A DNA stretch of 64,000 nt from Prorocentrum cordatum (lineage: Eukaryota > Sar > Dinophyceae > Prorocentrales > Prorocentraceae), in the NCBI GenBank assembly GCA_963575745.1, contig CAUYUJ010017630.1:77501-141500 (forward strand), written 5' to 3'. How positions within the stretch are numbered: the first letter of the stretch is position 1; the number at the start of each line of letters is the position of its first letter. A program made the translations under genes and the position numbers. Below the pieces are notes generated by a model. That model did not search any database. It was not told where the DNA came from and saw only the letters and a program-made list of their open reading frames with translations. This document shows positions 12,202 to 21,328 of this stretch, piece by piece.

Positions 12202-12466
12202 GTGGATCAGATGGAGGACCTCGTCGCCGGCGCCGTCTCCAGAGCCGCCGCCGTCACTGCTCGTCGTCCTCGCCGTCGTCGCCGTCCCAGTCGCCCTCGT
12301 CGTCGCCGTCGCCCTCCGCGTCCTCGTCGCCCTCGTCGCCGCCGCTGCCTGTCGCCCTCCGTTCAGACCGCGTCTCCGCCGCCGCCGTGCTCGCCGTCGC
12401 CGTCGTCCTCGCCGCCGCCGCCGTCTGTCCGTCCGTCGCCGCCGCCCCCACCGTCCCTCGCCAACC
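12202..12466 (+). other. Low-complexity CGTCGC/CGCCGT sequence
   Basis: Runs of CGTCG, CGCCG and CTCGTCG with no AG dinucleotide in the last 200 bp, so no splice acceptor exists between here and the M1 copy that follows. Probably intronic. Confidence 0.5.
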
Positions 12467-12626
12467 TTAGGTCGGGTATGTCCCCCTACAGGCGGATTTT
12501 GGGGCAAAAATTGCAACTCGTCAAACATGTTGCCAAATAGTCAAAATCTGTAAACAACAATCGTCCCCAGACTATTTTTTGACTACTTTTGAATATTCCT
12601 CCTGTAGAGACACACGCCCGACCTAA
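12467..12626 (+). mobile_element. M1 inverted-repeat element, copy 3
   Basis: 160 bp from TTAGGTCGGGT to GCCCGACCTAA. The flanks CGCCAACC (12,459-12,466) and CGACAACC (12,627-12,634) agree at 7 of 8 positions. The right arm contains ATTCCTCCTGTAG, a polypyrimidine-AG acceptor-like motif ending at 12,607. It lies directly before a coding-like stretch that resumes a C2 domain. Confidence 0.85.
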
Positions 12627-12763
12627 CGACAACCGCGTGGGCCCGGGAGGACCTCGTGCTGTTCCACTTCTCCGGGGAGCTCGCCCATTGCGCGGAGGGC
12701 GACGCGGTCGCCTTCTCCGTGTACGGCGCCTCCAGCGCCGCCGGCGAGACGCTGCTGGGGAAG
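12608..12763 (+). CDS. Candidate exon: C-terminal half of a C2 domain
   Basis: In one frame it reads ...TTTAWAREDLVLFHFSGEL, then a GDAVAFSVYG segment and ETLLGK. This matches the second half of a C2 domain (conserved W, hydrophobic strands, GD-x-hydrophobic-x-F-x-V, then LLG). The frame stays open into the right arm of the M1 copy as far as TAG at 12,605, where CTGTAG is the only nearby acceptor. A GC-type donor follows AAG at 12,763. If that acceptor is used, residues RHTPDLT come from the element and its target site. The family call rests on pattern only. The upstream half is proposed at 12,096-12,201; further exons were not found. Confidence 0.4.
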
Positions 12764-12939
12764 GCCCGCCCAGCTTGTCTTCACGTGCGATGTGTCCTCT
12801 GCTCTCGAGCTGTGCTCTTGGCCAGATCTGGCCAACAACTCAGCTCAAGTGGCATCGATCGCCACCCGCCTCGTCTTTCAATATGTGCGTGCCACTCAGT
12901 CGCTATTTCTTCTGGCATCTGGGAGGGCACTGTGGGGAC

Positions 12940-13520
12940 AGGGTGATTCATCCGACGGCGACTCATCCGCTCCAACTCATCCGATCCGCAGTTCGGGTGA
13001 ACCGCAACGGGATGAGTTAGACGGTATGAATTCGTCACCAGATGAGTTCACCAGGATGAGTTAGTCACCCGATGAGTTAGCCCGCATGAATAAGGCACCG
13101 TATGAATTGGGCACCAGATGAGTTAGGCACTGGATGAGTTAGGCACCGTATGAGTTAGGCATCATATCAATTAGGCAACCGATGATAGGCACACCGCATG
13201 AATTAGGCATCATATAAGTTAGACAGTGGATGAGCTTGGCACCGCATGAATTAGACACGGGATGAGTTTGGTCCTTGATGAGTTTGTCACAGGATGAGGC
13301 TTGCACCAGAAACGCTCGGCACCGCAGGAGTATGGCACAGGTGCAGTTAGGCACCGGAAGAGTTCGGCACTGTGTGACTGTGTGCATTAGGTGTGCTGGG
13401 AGGGGCACGGGCCCGGGGTGAGTTAAGTGCTCCGGGTGATTCAGCCATAACGGATGAAGCGGGGCTTTCGGTGAGTTGCTAGCCCAACGTGAATTAGGCA
13501 CCGGGGTGAGGTCGGGGACT
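12940..13520 (+). repeat. Degenerate GATGAGTTAGGCACC minisatellite
   Basis: About 580 bp of short (mostly 16-21 bp) degenerate units with a core of GATGAGTTAGGCACC or ATGAATTAGGCACC. Units near 12,990-13,160 are best preserved and grade into poorer ones on the right. No coding potential. Confidence 0.85.
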
Positions 13521-13608
13521 CAGTGAGCGGAATCAGGGGGGTGAGGTACTGGGTGAATTTTGCAAGACAACGGGTTTGTCGAAGGCAAATGTTTGATTTG
13601 GCTGTATT

Positions 13609-13766
13609 TTTTTGGACTTCTCAGAAGCCCTCGAGCCTTCTGAGCAGTTTTGATTGGTGTCCCTGGGGGAAGGATCAGACAACTTCTCGAGAGGGCCAGG
13701 GGACTTGCGAGCCTTCTGCGAAGGCCCGCCCCTCTCCTCGCTCCCCCCTTTGGGCTCGCCGCCGAC
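13609..13766 (+). mobile_element. Family E5 (TTCTCAGAAGG) element, copy 1
   Basis: Diverged copy of a ~190-bp family built from repeated CTTCTCAGAAG/CTTCTGAGAAGG palindromic words. It ends in CCCCCCTTTGGGCTCGCCGCCGA, written here as a description of the right terminal repeat. The left end is poorly preserved. Confidence 0.6.
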
Positions 13767-13796
13767 TCCGCGGGTGCCTGGGCCCCGCGCCGCAGA

Positions 13797-14040
13797 TGGG
13801 GGGCTCCAAACTATACACCGCCACCACCTCCCTCACCCCCTGCCTCTCCCAGGACAGAGGAGGGGAAGAGGAGGGTAGAGGAGGGAAGAGGAGAGGCAGA
13901 GGCCTTCCCTCCTCCTCCCCTCCCCTCCCCTGCTGCTGCCCTCCTCTTCCTTTAGCCGCGGGGCGACCTTCTCGAGTTGGCAAAAAAGTGTCGAGGAGGG
14001 AGGAGGAATCGTTGCGGTGGTGGTGGTGGTGGTGTATGTT
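13797..14040 (+). repeat. Insert flanked by a perfect 20-bp direct repeat
   Basis: The sequence CCTGGGCCCCGCGCCGCAGA occurs at 13,777-13,796 and again at 14,041-14,060. The enclosed 244 bp begin near AACTATACACCGCCACCACC and end GGTGGTGGTGGTGTATGTT, so it has inverted ends related to the palindrome at 23,697-23,840. The inside is C/T and GGA rich. Confidence 0.65.
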
Positions 14041-14060
14041 CCTGGGCCCCGCGCCGCAGA

Positions 14061-14406
14061 GGCCACGCTGCCCGGCGCGCAGTTCTGGGCCTCCGGCTTC
14101 GAGGGCGAGCTGCCCCTGCGGGGCGGCCCCGCCGAGGCCGTGGCGCCCGCGTGGTGGGGCGCCGGCCCGCGCGGTGGCGCGGCTGGCCGCCGTCCCCTTC
14201 GCCACCTCCACCTCCACCTCCACATCCACCTCCACATCCACATCCACATCCTCCTCGCCCCTCCCATCCTCACAACATTATTATTTTCTCCTCTTGCAAG
14301 TCCTGCAGCTCACTCACCAAACCCTCCTTCTCCTCCTCCTCCTGCTCCTCCTCGTTTTCCTTGTCCTTCTTCCCACCCCTCCGATGTTCGGACGGGTCGA
14401 GCAGAG
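14061..14406 (+). other. GC-rich coding-like stretch, then (CCACAT)n/(CTC)n
   Basis: 14,061-14,200 reads as a GC3-biased frame including QFWASGFEGELPLRGG, but no domain can be named. It is followed by CCACCTCCACATCCACAT repeats and a CTCCTC tract. Weak support for a real exon. Confidence 0.25.
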
Positions 14407-14567
14407 TTAAGTCGGGCCTGTCTCTCTACAGGGGGAATATTCGAAAGGAGTAACAAAAATAGTCGGAGGACGATTTTTCGACGATGATTTCGTATTTGTG
14501 TGTATTTTGGGGGGTAGTTCTAAGTTTTCGTCCCAGATCCGCCTGTAGGGGGGCATGCCCGACCGAA
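14407..14567 (+). mobile_element. M1 inverted-repeat element, copy 4
   Basis: 161 bp, from TTAAGTCGGGCCTGTC to GCCCGACCGAA. The flanks GAGCAGAG and GAGCAGTG match at 7 of 8 positions. The right target copy overlaps the left end of a family F9 element (AGCAGTGGCGAAGCG), so M1 inserted at the tip of that older element. Confidence 0.85.
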
Positions 14568-14568
14568 G

Positions 14569-15178
14569 AGCAGTGGCGAAGCGTCCTGGCTTACCTAATC
14601 TGTAAGACCCCCCCGCTTCCAGCAAAGGGATAACGCTTCCCGCACCGGGTGGCGTTATTCGGGTACCGGGAAAATGATGTGGTTCTCGCTCCATCATTTT
14701 CCATGTGCTGGCTTCAATCAGTGAAACTTGTGAGCATGTTAAAAAGCGAATGCGCGCGGCGCTAATGCGAGAGCCACTTGAAGCTCGCGCAATTCTTTTC
14801 AACGAAAGCGCGTGACGCTGAGACGAGAGCTAGATGTTGAAAATAAGCTTTGGGGGGATTTTTTTATGTTTTGCACGGTGCGGAAGTTGTTGTTCGGCTA
14901 AAGTCTCTCCCAGGAATTATTACTTGTGTGGTTTTAGCGATCATGTGGGAGGTTCTTAAAGATTGGATGAGGTTAGGCCCACCAGAGAATGTTGCAAGAA
15001 CCTTTTGTGGTCTGTACGCAACGTTCTTAGAACATTTCTGGCCGAGACTGTCTTGTTTTTCTCACCTAGGGCTTATGTTCTAGGGTCCTTGTTTTGGTTC
15101 TTACATCGTCTACTGGGTTCTAAGATCATGTCGTGGTAGGACTATAGGAATGCCGGGACGGTCGGTCCCTGCTCAAAC
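14569..15178 (+). mobile_element. Family F9 element, long copy
   Basis: Left end AGCAGTGGCGAAGCGTCCTGG and right end GGAATGCCGGGACGGTCGG followed by TCCCTGCT are inverted repeats of each other. At about 610 bp it is longer than the two other copies (about 205-225 bp); the extra ~370 bp lies just inside the left arm. The shared core contains TTCTTAGAACATTTCTGGC and ATGTTCTA-type palindromic words. Confidence 0.65.
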
Positions 15179-15194
15179 GGAGAGTTGTTGACGT

Positions 15195-15380
15195 CTAGGC
15201 CTCTCAGATGGGGTCCGAGTCGATGGAATCGGAGGATCGTGCCGCATCGCTGATGCATCGGCGATGCAGATCAATGCCGAGCCCGATTTTCTCCACGCCG
15301 ACCGCGCCGATGCATCGCCGACGCGTTGGCGATGCAGCGGGATCCTCCAGCCCCATCTACTCGGACCCCATGTAGGAGGC
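15195..15380 (+). mobile_element. Family G7 (GATGC) inverted-repeat element
   Basis: Outer arms TGGGGTCCGAG(T/C)(C/A)GATGG and GATCCTCC...CATCTACTCGGACCCCA are inverted. The middle holds GCATCGCCGATGCATCGGCGATG-type palindromic words. Related copies: 19,376-19,567, 50,628-50,990 (interrupted) and 51,220-51,455. Confidence 0.7.
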
Positions 15381-15620
15381 CTCTCTACAAGGTGCCTCTG
15401 GCCCAAGATGCCCCTGGCTTTTCGCTTCATTTTGGAGCCCCTGGGACCCTCTGGTCCTCGTGAGTGACGCTCTGGAGGCCGTGGGGGCCTCCTTGGACGT
15501 CCTGGGGTCACCTTGGGCCAGTACCATTTCCAGCAACATCCGAACACCAAAAGGTGTTCGGAGGATCTAATTCCCAGACGTGCTGGCGTTCTGTCCCAGA
15601 ATTCCAGTGTTGTGGAAGTC

Positions 15621-15808
15621 GATGAATGGAGAGGAAGCGTGCTTCCAAATAGTTTCCAGATGTGTAGCAGATGTTTCACACATGTTTGAAATAGGTAAAA
15701 AACGCGTTTGAAACATGTTTAAAACACGTTTACACACTTCAAGCACATCTTTGATTCAATGATCGGATTGTTAGAGTGTCCACTGTCGTGGCACCCACAA
15801 TTCCAGGG
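15621..15808 (+). repeat. Family H8 AT-rich ~185-bp repeat, copy 1
   Basis: Begins GATGAATGGAGAGGAAGCGT, contains many CATGTTT/AAACATG words and ends TTGTTAGAGTGTCCA...CACAATTCCA. A second copy at 62,166-62,354 shares both ends and much of the middle. It is much more AT-rich than its surroundings. Confidence 0.75.
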
Positions 15809-15944
15809 GCAGGCTCTGGAGGCCCGTCTCGGCCTCCGAAGGGCCCTCGCGCCGGGCCCCGCGGAGGGCCGTCCGGAAAGCGCCCGGGAGGAGAAGCCAG
15901 GCCCTTGGGAGAGGGGGTCGGGACGTCCCGGGGCCGCGCACTTC

Positions 15945-16141
15945 GCCGGCGAGCGAAGGGGGGAGACGAGAAGGAGAAGGCCTTCTCAGAAGGCGGCGGC
16001 ACTTCTCAGAAGCCATCGCGCCTTCTGAGAAGCTGTTTTGGTCTTCGGGGGAGGCTTAGAGAGCTTCTCAGAAGGCTGGAGGACTGCCGAGCCTTCTGAG
16101 AAGGCCCGCCCCTTCTCATTTCCCCCCTGGGCTCGCCGCCG
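15945..16141 (+). mobile_element. Family E5 (TTCTCAGAAGG) element, copy 2
   Basis: 197 bp, the best preserved copy. The terminal inverted repeat is CGGCGAGC...AGGGGGGAnAnGAGAAGG on the left and its complement (CCTTCTCATTTCCCCCC...GGCTCGCCG) on the right. Internally, CTTCTCAGAAG and CCTTCTGAGAAGG words recur four to five times and can form hairpins. No protein is encoded. Confidence 0.8.
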
Positions 16142-16295
16142 AGAAACATCTGGACATCGCATGTCTGGGTTTCGACTGTGTTCGAAGGTGCCCCTGAGGT
16201 TTTTTTTTCTGGAGGCTTCTGACAGGTCTTGGATGGCCTCTGTAGGCTTGCGAAGGTCTTTGGTATGGTCTTCGAGGGTTTTTTTACGATTTGGT

Positions 16296-16320
16296 CTGTG
16301 TGTGTGTGTGTGTGTGTGGG
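16296..16320 (+). repeat. (GT)n microsatellite
   Basis: Short TGTGTG tract. Confidence 0.8.
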
Positions 16321-16360
16321 AGTTTCTGACATTGTGGGGGCACTGGATGGTTCGCATCCT

Positions 16361-16418
16361 GCGAACAAACACGCGCGGAACCGAAGCATGCACAGGGAAT
16401 GGGCGTCCGAGCGATGGC
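16361..16418 (+). mobile_element. Family K10 element, truncated copy
   Basis: Right part only: AACAAACACGCGCGGAACCG, then AAGCATGCACAGGGAATGGGCGTCCGAGCGATGGC (described in two parts). Full copies at 34,383, 51,457 and 57,521 have the matching left end CATCGCTCGGACG. Confidence 0.6.
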
Positions 16419-16569
16419 GAGGGCCAGTACGGCGGCCCTCTCTGGCGTTCTGTCATCACCGTCGTCGTCATCACCACTTGCAGCGTCGCCGTAGTTCTGA
16501 TCATTGCAGTCACAGCCAAGTATCAGATGTACCAGCGTTGCCCTCACCACTCGCCATCGTCCTCATCAC

Positions 16570-16592
16570 TGGCTCAAGCCATTTGGCTCAAG
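16570..16592 (+). other. Tandem relict spliced-leader candidate
   Basis: TGGCTCAAG is followed directly by CCATTTGGCTCAAG. The 3' part of the dinoflagellate spliced leader is CCATTTTGGCTCAAG, so this reads as a partial unit plus a unit lacking one T. Head-to-tail relict leaders are known in dinoflagellate genes that went through repeated cycles of trans-splicing and retroposition. An ATG follows 3 bp later (16,594) and opens a long frame, but that frame runs into a hairpin element and a CTC tract, so no gene is claimed. Confidence 0.45.
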
Positions 16593-16604
16593 CCATGTGT
16601 CGAG

Positions 16605-16737
16605 GAAGAAACAACCACATAAATATATCTTGTGGCGCTCCGCGCGGATTTCTTGGATCCGCGTCTGGGCCCCCCGCCGGCACCTCCCGCGAATCCACGA
16701 AACCCGCGTGGAGCGCCAAAAGTTTGTGCTTATGTGG
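16605..16737 (+). mobile_element. Hairpin family P2, copy a
   Basis: Arms GTGGCGCTCCGCGCGGATTT and its complement near 16,706-16,725 enclose a short GC-rich loop. Outer ends are CATAAATAT / GTGCTTATG. The middle is shorter than in other copies. Confidence 0.7.
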
Positions 16738-16857
16738 GTCTCAGCTGCCCCGCTCGCCGTGCACAGACCGAGCGACCGTGCGACGGCAACGACGTCAAAG
16801 TTCTCCCCTGCTGCCGCCCTCCTCTCTCGGGCCCGGAGGCCGCTTGCCGGCTCGATG

Positions 16858-17125
16858 TGTCCTCCTCCTCCTCGTGCTCCTCCCCCCCCCTCCTCCTCCT
16901 CCTCCTCATCCTCTTCCTCTTCCTCCTCCTCCTCCTCCTCCTTATCCTCCTTCTCCTCCTTATCCTCCTCCTCCTCCTCCTCCTCCTCCTCCTCCTCCTC
17001 CTCTGTCCTCCTCCTCCTCCTCCTCCTCCTCCTCCTCCTCCTTATCCTCCTCCTCCTCCATTTCTGCTGGTCCTCCTCCTCCTCCTCCTCATCCTCCTCC
17101 TCCTCTTCCTCCCCCCCTCGACGGT
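16858..17125 (+). repeat. (TCC)n microsatellite with CTT interruptions
   Basis: About 265 bp of near-pure TCC/CTC repeat. All frames are open (poly-Ser, Leu or Pro; Glu, Arg or Lys on the other strand), with no coding meaning. Confidence 0.9.
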
Positions 17126-17310
17126 GCCCCACCACGTGAGATTTCGAGCTCGGCCGGCGGGGCCACAGAGAGCGACAACAGCGTGTGTCCCTGCGTGCTG
17201 TCTGGGGCCCAGGGGCACGGACGCCGCCGCCGCCGCCCGTCCCCTTCTCCTCCTCTCCCTCGTCGTCGTCCTCCGCCCTCTCCTGTCGCAGCTGCACTGT
17301 CGATGTATTG

Positions 17311-17470
17311 TTAAGTCGGGCCCGTCCCTCTACAGGAGGAATGATCCAAAGATGGTTAAAAATAGTCAGGGGACCATTTTTGGTTGATTTTTTTCCCATT
17401 CTGGAGTATGTTTTGAGTATGTTTTGTTTTTCGTGGAAAATCCCCCTGTAGGGGGACACGCCCGACTTAA
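17311..17470 (+). mobile_element. M1 inverted-repeat element, copy 5
   Basis: 160 bp, TTAAGTCGGGCCCGTCCC to GGGACACGCCCGACTTAA. Perfect 8-bp target duplication ATGTATTG (17,303-17,310 and 17,471-17,478). The inside holds AATAGTCAGGGGACCATTTTT. Confidence 0.92.
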
Positions 17471-17478
17471 ATGTATTG

Positions 17479-18770
17479 TACCGGCCGCGGCTTATTGCAT
17501 GAGTTTGCCTCTTGCAGGTCAGCTTGTGCGGTGTCCTATTCTGCCTTGCGAACGCTTGATTCGCGATGTGACCGTGTCACCCCGGGAGCGTGTTTCTTCT
17601 GGCCTGCGGCCGGCATAGGTGAAGGGGGGTATTTCGTCACATTTCACACGCTCGCCCTCTCTCAGGCCACGGTTCACCTCATGAGTTTGCCTACCGCATG
17701 TCGGCTTGTGGTTTGCACCTGGTCCGCCTGGCGTTTCTTTGAAGGTCTTTGGCGTCCAGGCTACACAGGGACGCGCAATTAGAGACGATATGTCCGTGGG
17801 GCACATGTTGGCAGGCCGTCTTTTTATTTGATGCGCCAAGTGTGGGACTAATTCTCAATACTTCCTTGTATGCTGTGTGAAGAATGTATTTGGGATTATT
17901 GCTCTCAGATTCAATGCGCAAGCAAAGAGTGTTTCCGAAGCATTGTAATCTAGGGGCTGATGTTTTCTACATTATTGGCAGCAACACGGAGCCGGACAAC
18001 CAGGGAATTAACACCTACACGGAAATGGACAACATGACAAACAGCATGTGCGTGGGACGTCCGTGATTGAAGCATGATCGATGTTTGTTGTGTGGCTTGG
18101 TCCGTTCTATATGTCGGCGTTTGTGACGATGGAAGATAGTTGGTTTTGGTTCTTTAGTGTTGAAATCATTGTCTACGCCTGTTTGCGTGGTGGCTTCCTT
18201 TACGGGGTTTGGGATTTCGTACGACTAAATAAACATTGTTCAATGGCTGCATGGCCAAATGTGGCACTTGTCTAGCATCTTTGTTTTTCAATTCAGATCG
18301 TGTTCGCGTGGCTCGCTTATGTATACCTCTATCTGACGGGTCACTGGTGTTTCGCTACTGTTTGATCGTAGTGTGTATTGTGCAGTGTGTTCTGTACGTG
18401 TGAGGGGCTTCTTCTCTTGACAGATGCATCCTTGCGGGTGGGGTCCAGTGCTTGGCGGTGTGCTTGGTAATATGGCTCTTCTTTCGTGTGGCGCTCTCTA
18501 TATCCCGACCTCGAGCGGTCCGCTGCGACATGCACTGGTTGGTTGCACCTGATCACTTCAGGTCGATGCGCTGGAGTAGTGTATCAGACGAATCAGATCT
18601 TTACCCGTCTCATGTTTGAGGCACACGGGTGGGAAACCAGCGTCATCACCACCACCGTCACCGCCATCATCACTGTCGTGATCACCTTGTGGTCCGCGCT
18701 CTCCTCAGCCATTTTGGTCAGGCCAGCGCGCAGGCCGGTGCGCCTGCTCCACAACGCGGCGGCAACAGTC
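17479..18770. other. Region upstream of the channel, no gene seen
   Basis: A segment with CATGAGTTTGCCT and GGCTTGTG words is duplicated about 181 bp apart (17,498 and 17,679). The rest, to about 18,600, is AT-richer unique sequence. At 18,640-18,690 lies GTCATCACC-type sequence similar to 16,455-16,480. No gene recognised; it may contain the channel promoter, but no element can be pointed to. Confidence 0.45.
18707..18722 (+). other. Possible decayed relict spliced leader
   Basis: AGCCATTTTGGTCAGG matches the 3' part of the dinoflagellate spliced leader over AGCCATTTTGG, then lacks one C and has one substitution. It lies about 280 bp upstream of the candidate first ATG of the channel gene. 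It could be chance. Confidence 0.25.
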
Positions 18771-18974
18771 AAGCAGTGGCGAAGCGTCCCAGCTCGCCAA
18801 AAGCCGTACCAAACAATGCTCTAAGAATTTTTTGTAGTTCCCACGAAATGTTCTTAGAACATTTCTGGCGGAGTCGGCCGTTCTTTTGTTTTTCTGAAAT
18901 CGGGGTTATGTTCTAAGAACATTGTTCTGGTTCTTAGCTATAGGAATGCCGGGACGGTCGGTCCCTGCTCAAAA
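18771..18974 (+). mobile_element. Family F9 element, short copy
   Basis: About 204 bp from AAGCAGTGGCGAAGCGTCCC to the right end GGACGGTCGGTCCCTGCTC. The core TGTTCTTAGAACATTTCTGG is shared with 14,569-15,178 and 21,329-21,552. It ends about 14 bp before the proposed first ATG of the channel gene. Confidence 0.75.
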
Positions 18975-18988
18975 CGGACCCCCCCGCC

Positions 18989-19200
18989 ATGCAGCCTCGC
19001 CTCTTCCAGCAGCGGCTCTTCGAGCTCGCCGCGGAGTACGAGAGCCTGCACACGGCGGCCTTCCAGGCCCACCGTGCCAGCGGCCTCTCGAGCTTCACGG
19101 GCCGCCTGAGCGGCACCTCGGACCGGAGCCCCGTGCCCGAGGCGCTGGAGGCGCAGGCCAGCGACGGCGGCGTTGACGGCGAGGAGTCTCCTGGCCTCCT
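18989..19200 (+). CDS. Channel exon A: N-terminal cytoplasmic region
   Basis: Begins ATG at 18,989. The first residues MQPRLFQQRLFELAAEYESL are followed by a Ser/Glu-rich stretch to about ESPGLLD. Codons are strongly GC3-biased, unlike the surroundings, and N-terminal segments of this helical kind are usual in dinoflagellate channels. The 3' boundary is not fixed: GT at 19,172 or sites up to about 19,200 are possible, so the phase into exon B is open. A trans-splice acceptor AG immediately upstream is not obvious. It could instead be an internal exon, or belong to a separate short gene. Confidence 0.5.
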
Positions 19201-19375
19201 AGATGTCAGAGGAGGAAGAGGTCCAATACCGCTACCCTCCTCCTGGTTTCCCTTTTTGGGGCCTCCCGGGAGGCCCTCGTCGTCACCGCTGGATTCGCCT
19301 CGAAATTCTGGTCAGAACGCACCTTGGGAGAGGTCCGGGGAGTAGCCGTATTGGTATCTTTTTGTCTCCCCAAGG

Positions 19376-19567
19376 TGGGGTCCGAGCCGATGGGGTCGGA
19401 GGACCGCGCCGCATTGCCGCTGCGTCGCCGATGCGGCTCGATGTGGAGCCCGATATGATCGCCGCGCCTGCGTCGCCGAGGCATCGCCGGCGCGGCAGCG
19501 GAGCCTCGGTGGTGCGGCGAGGGCCTCCGGCTCCATCTGCTCGGACCCCATCCGGGAGGCCTCCCAA
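19376..19567 (+). mobile_element. Family G7 (GATGC) inverted-repeat element
   Basis: Starts TGGGGTCCGAGCCGATGGGG and ends CCATCTGCTCGGACCCCATC, long inverted arms. The middle consists of GCATCGCC/GGCGATGC words. It lies in the intron after exon A. Confidence 0.75.
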
Positions 19568-19628
19568 GGAGGCGGGCTTGGGGTGCAGCCCCGAGGGCGC
19601 TCCGCAGAGCAGGCCGGCGGAGGGAGTC

Positions 19629-19793
19629 ACCACCCACCAAACCACCCCAACCCAACCCGAAGGCTCAGATTTACCCTCGATTTCCAGTGGGGGGGGGTCG
19701 GGAAACATAGAAAAAACACATGTGGAACCCTTACCCCCCCCCAACCCGAAATTCGGGTCTTCGGGTTGGGTTGGGGTGGTCTGGTAGGTCGTC
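19629..19793 (+). mobile_element. Family T4 inverted-repeat element, copy 1
   Basis: 165 bp with about 35-bp inverted ends: ACCAAACCACCCCAACCCAA on the left, TTGGGTTGGGGTGGTCTGGT on the right. The middle (CTCAGATTTACCCTCGATTT, GTGGAACCCTTACC) is almost identical to copy 2 at 22,455-22,616. High identity implies recent activity. Confidence 0.85.
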
Positions 19794-19913
19794 AGGGAGG
19801 GATGGACCACTGCCGCTGCTCGGCCTGGAGGCCTCTCGTCGCCAGCCAGGCCTGGCCGAGCCGCGGGCAGGAAACGACTGGAGGTTTTCGGCCCCAGGGG
19901 CCTGCCACGAGCC

Positions 19914-20072
19914 CCAAGTCGGGCCTGTCCCTCTGCAGGGGGGATTTTCAAACACAGCAAGAAAGTAGTCAGGGGACGATTCTAGGAGTATTTTTAGGCC
20001 ATTTTGGACTATTTTGAGAGATTTTTCGCTCTTCGTCCAAAGCCCCCCTTCAGGGGGACAGGCCCGACCTCA
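19914..20072 (+). mobile_element. M1 inverted-repeat element, copy 6
   Basis: 159 bp in the intron between channel exons A and B. Left end CCAAGTCGGGCC, right end GGCCCGACCTCA. Perfect 8-bp target duplication CACGAGCC on both sides. Confidence 0.9.
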
Positions 20073-20230
20073 CACGAGCCCCAGGACCTTCAGAGAACGG
20101 CTCGGGATGAAGAGCCGCTCCCGAGGAATGTGGGTCGAGGCGCTGCCACGTCTGGTCAGAACGCACCCCGGGTGAGGTCCGGGGGAGCAGCGGTGTGGTC
20201 GGTTCCTCCGGCAGGGGCTCCACTGCCCAG

Positions 20231-20623
20231 CCGGCCGCAGTCAGCGTGGAGGTGGAGCAGGTTTCGCGCTGGCCTGGCCGGGGCCAGGCGGCGTCCCGGC
20301 ACAGTGTCCGGGATCAGGCCATGCCCCGGCCCAGCCCGTCTTCGCGCATCTCGAGTTCGCTGAGCGTGGACGATGCCAGCACGGACGTCGCGGTCCCTCC
20401 CGGCAGAGATGCTCGTCGCTTGAAGTCCTTCCAGAGGGGTGCTTCTAGGTGGGATGACGACCTGGCGAAGACCGTCACCAGGTTGTCCCGCAGGTTGTCT
20501 GCAAGTTCTTTGCCGGCGCCCGAGAGAAGGAGTCTTGTTTGGGTCGTGCAGAGCCGCTACTTCACTGCATCCTTCGCTGTTCTGATCATGGTGAGTACAC
20601 TGCTGATCGGCATTGAGACACAA
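20231..20623 (+). CDS. Channel exon B: linker and S1 helix
   Basis: About 131 codons, starting at one of several AGs (20,230 or 20,240 fit best). The frame gives VSVEVEQVSRW, a Ser/Arg-rich linker, SRWDDDLAKTVTRLSRR and then SLVWVVQSRYFTASFAVLIM plus VSTLLIGIETQ. This last part is a clear S1 segment, with the basic-aromatic run before it and a small acidic end typical of voltage-gated channels. The exon is taken to end at CAA 20,623 before GTTCGG. Joining CAA in phase 0 to ATC at 25,670 gives an S1-S2 loop one residue shorter than the usual pattern, which supports this junction. Confidence 0.75.
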
Positions 20624-21328
20624 GTTCGGTGTAGCGCGTCGGATCAAGGGTCAGACTTGGAGCAGATGTTATGGATTCAACAGCTTCGCGCATTCCGTCG
20701 GCCCATCTGGCATCACCGTTGCCATGTGCCCGTGTGCTCCTTTCGACTGGGACGTTGTGAGGTAGATGCCGTTTCCTCAAGTTGTGTGGACATCGCGTTG
20801 GGGAGAAGCAGTGGTTGGATATATTGAAGCCCGTCTCCTCCCAAGTTTCATCATCGACGCACAACAAACTCTACACAAGGCAATAGACATGAAGCTCATA
20901 AGACGTTTCATGCTATACTCGGTTCCGTCGTAGGCTGTCGGAGCATTTTGGAGGACTTCTAGGCGTTTAGGGGATGGTGCTGGGGTCTTTGGGTGGTCTT
21001 TGAGGAGCTTTTTGTGGCCTCCAGTGGGCGTGCCTGGGTCATTTCGGTGCACCATTGTGCTTTCTGCGCATTTGGGGCCCCATTGGGGCATGCCGCTCAT
21101 TGATTCCCGCTATTGGTCAAGTCGTTGACCCTTTCGAGCTCTTCTGGGAGCTCTGTTGTTTTGGTTCTGGGGCGCTCTTGCAGTCCTTCCAGGACTTCTT
21201 CGAAAGGCCATGTTGAGGGCTCACCAGAGTATCGGAAGCGAGCGCACGATGACATGAACATCACAGAGCGAATACAACGAGGGAGTGGAGCTTCTTGGAG
21301 GCTGTTTTGGCAAATTTTATCAAGCAGT

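Noticed and set aside
16229-17459. Long frames of 297-361 codons on both strands
   Set aside because: They run through a hairpin element and a (TCC)n tract; no domain is present.
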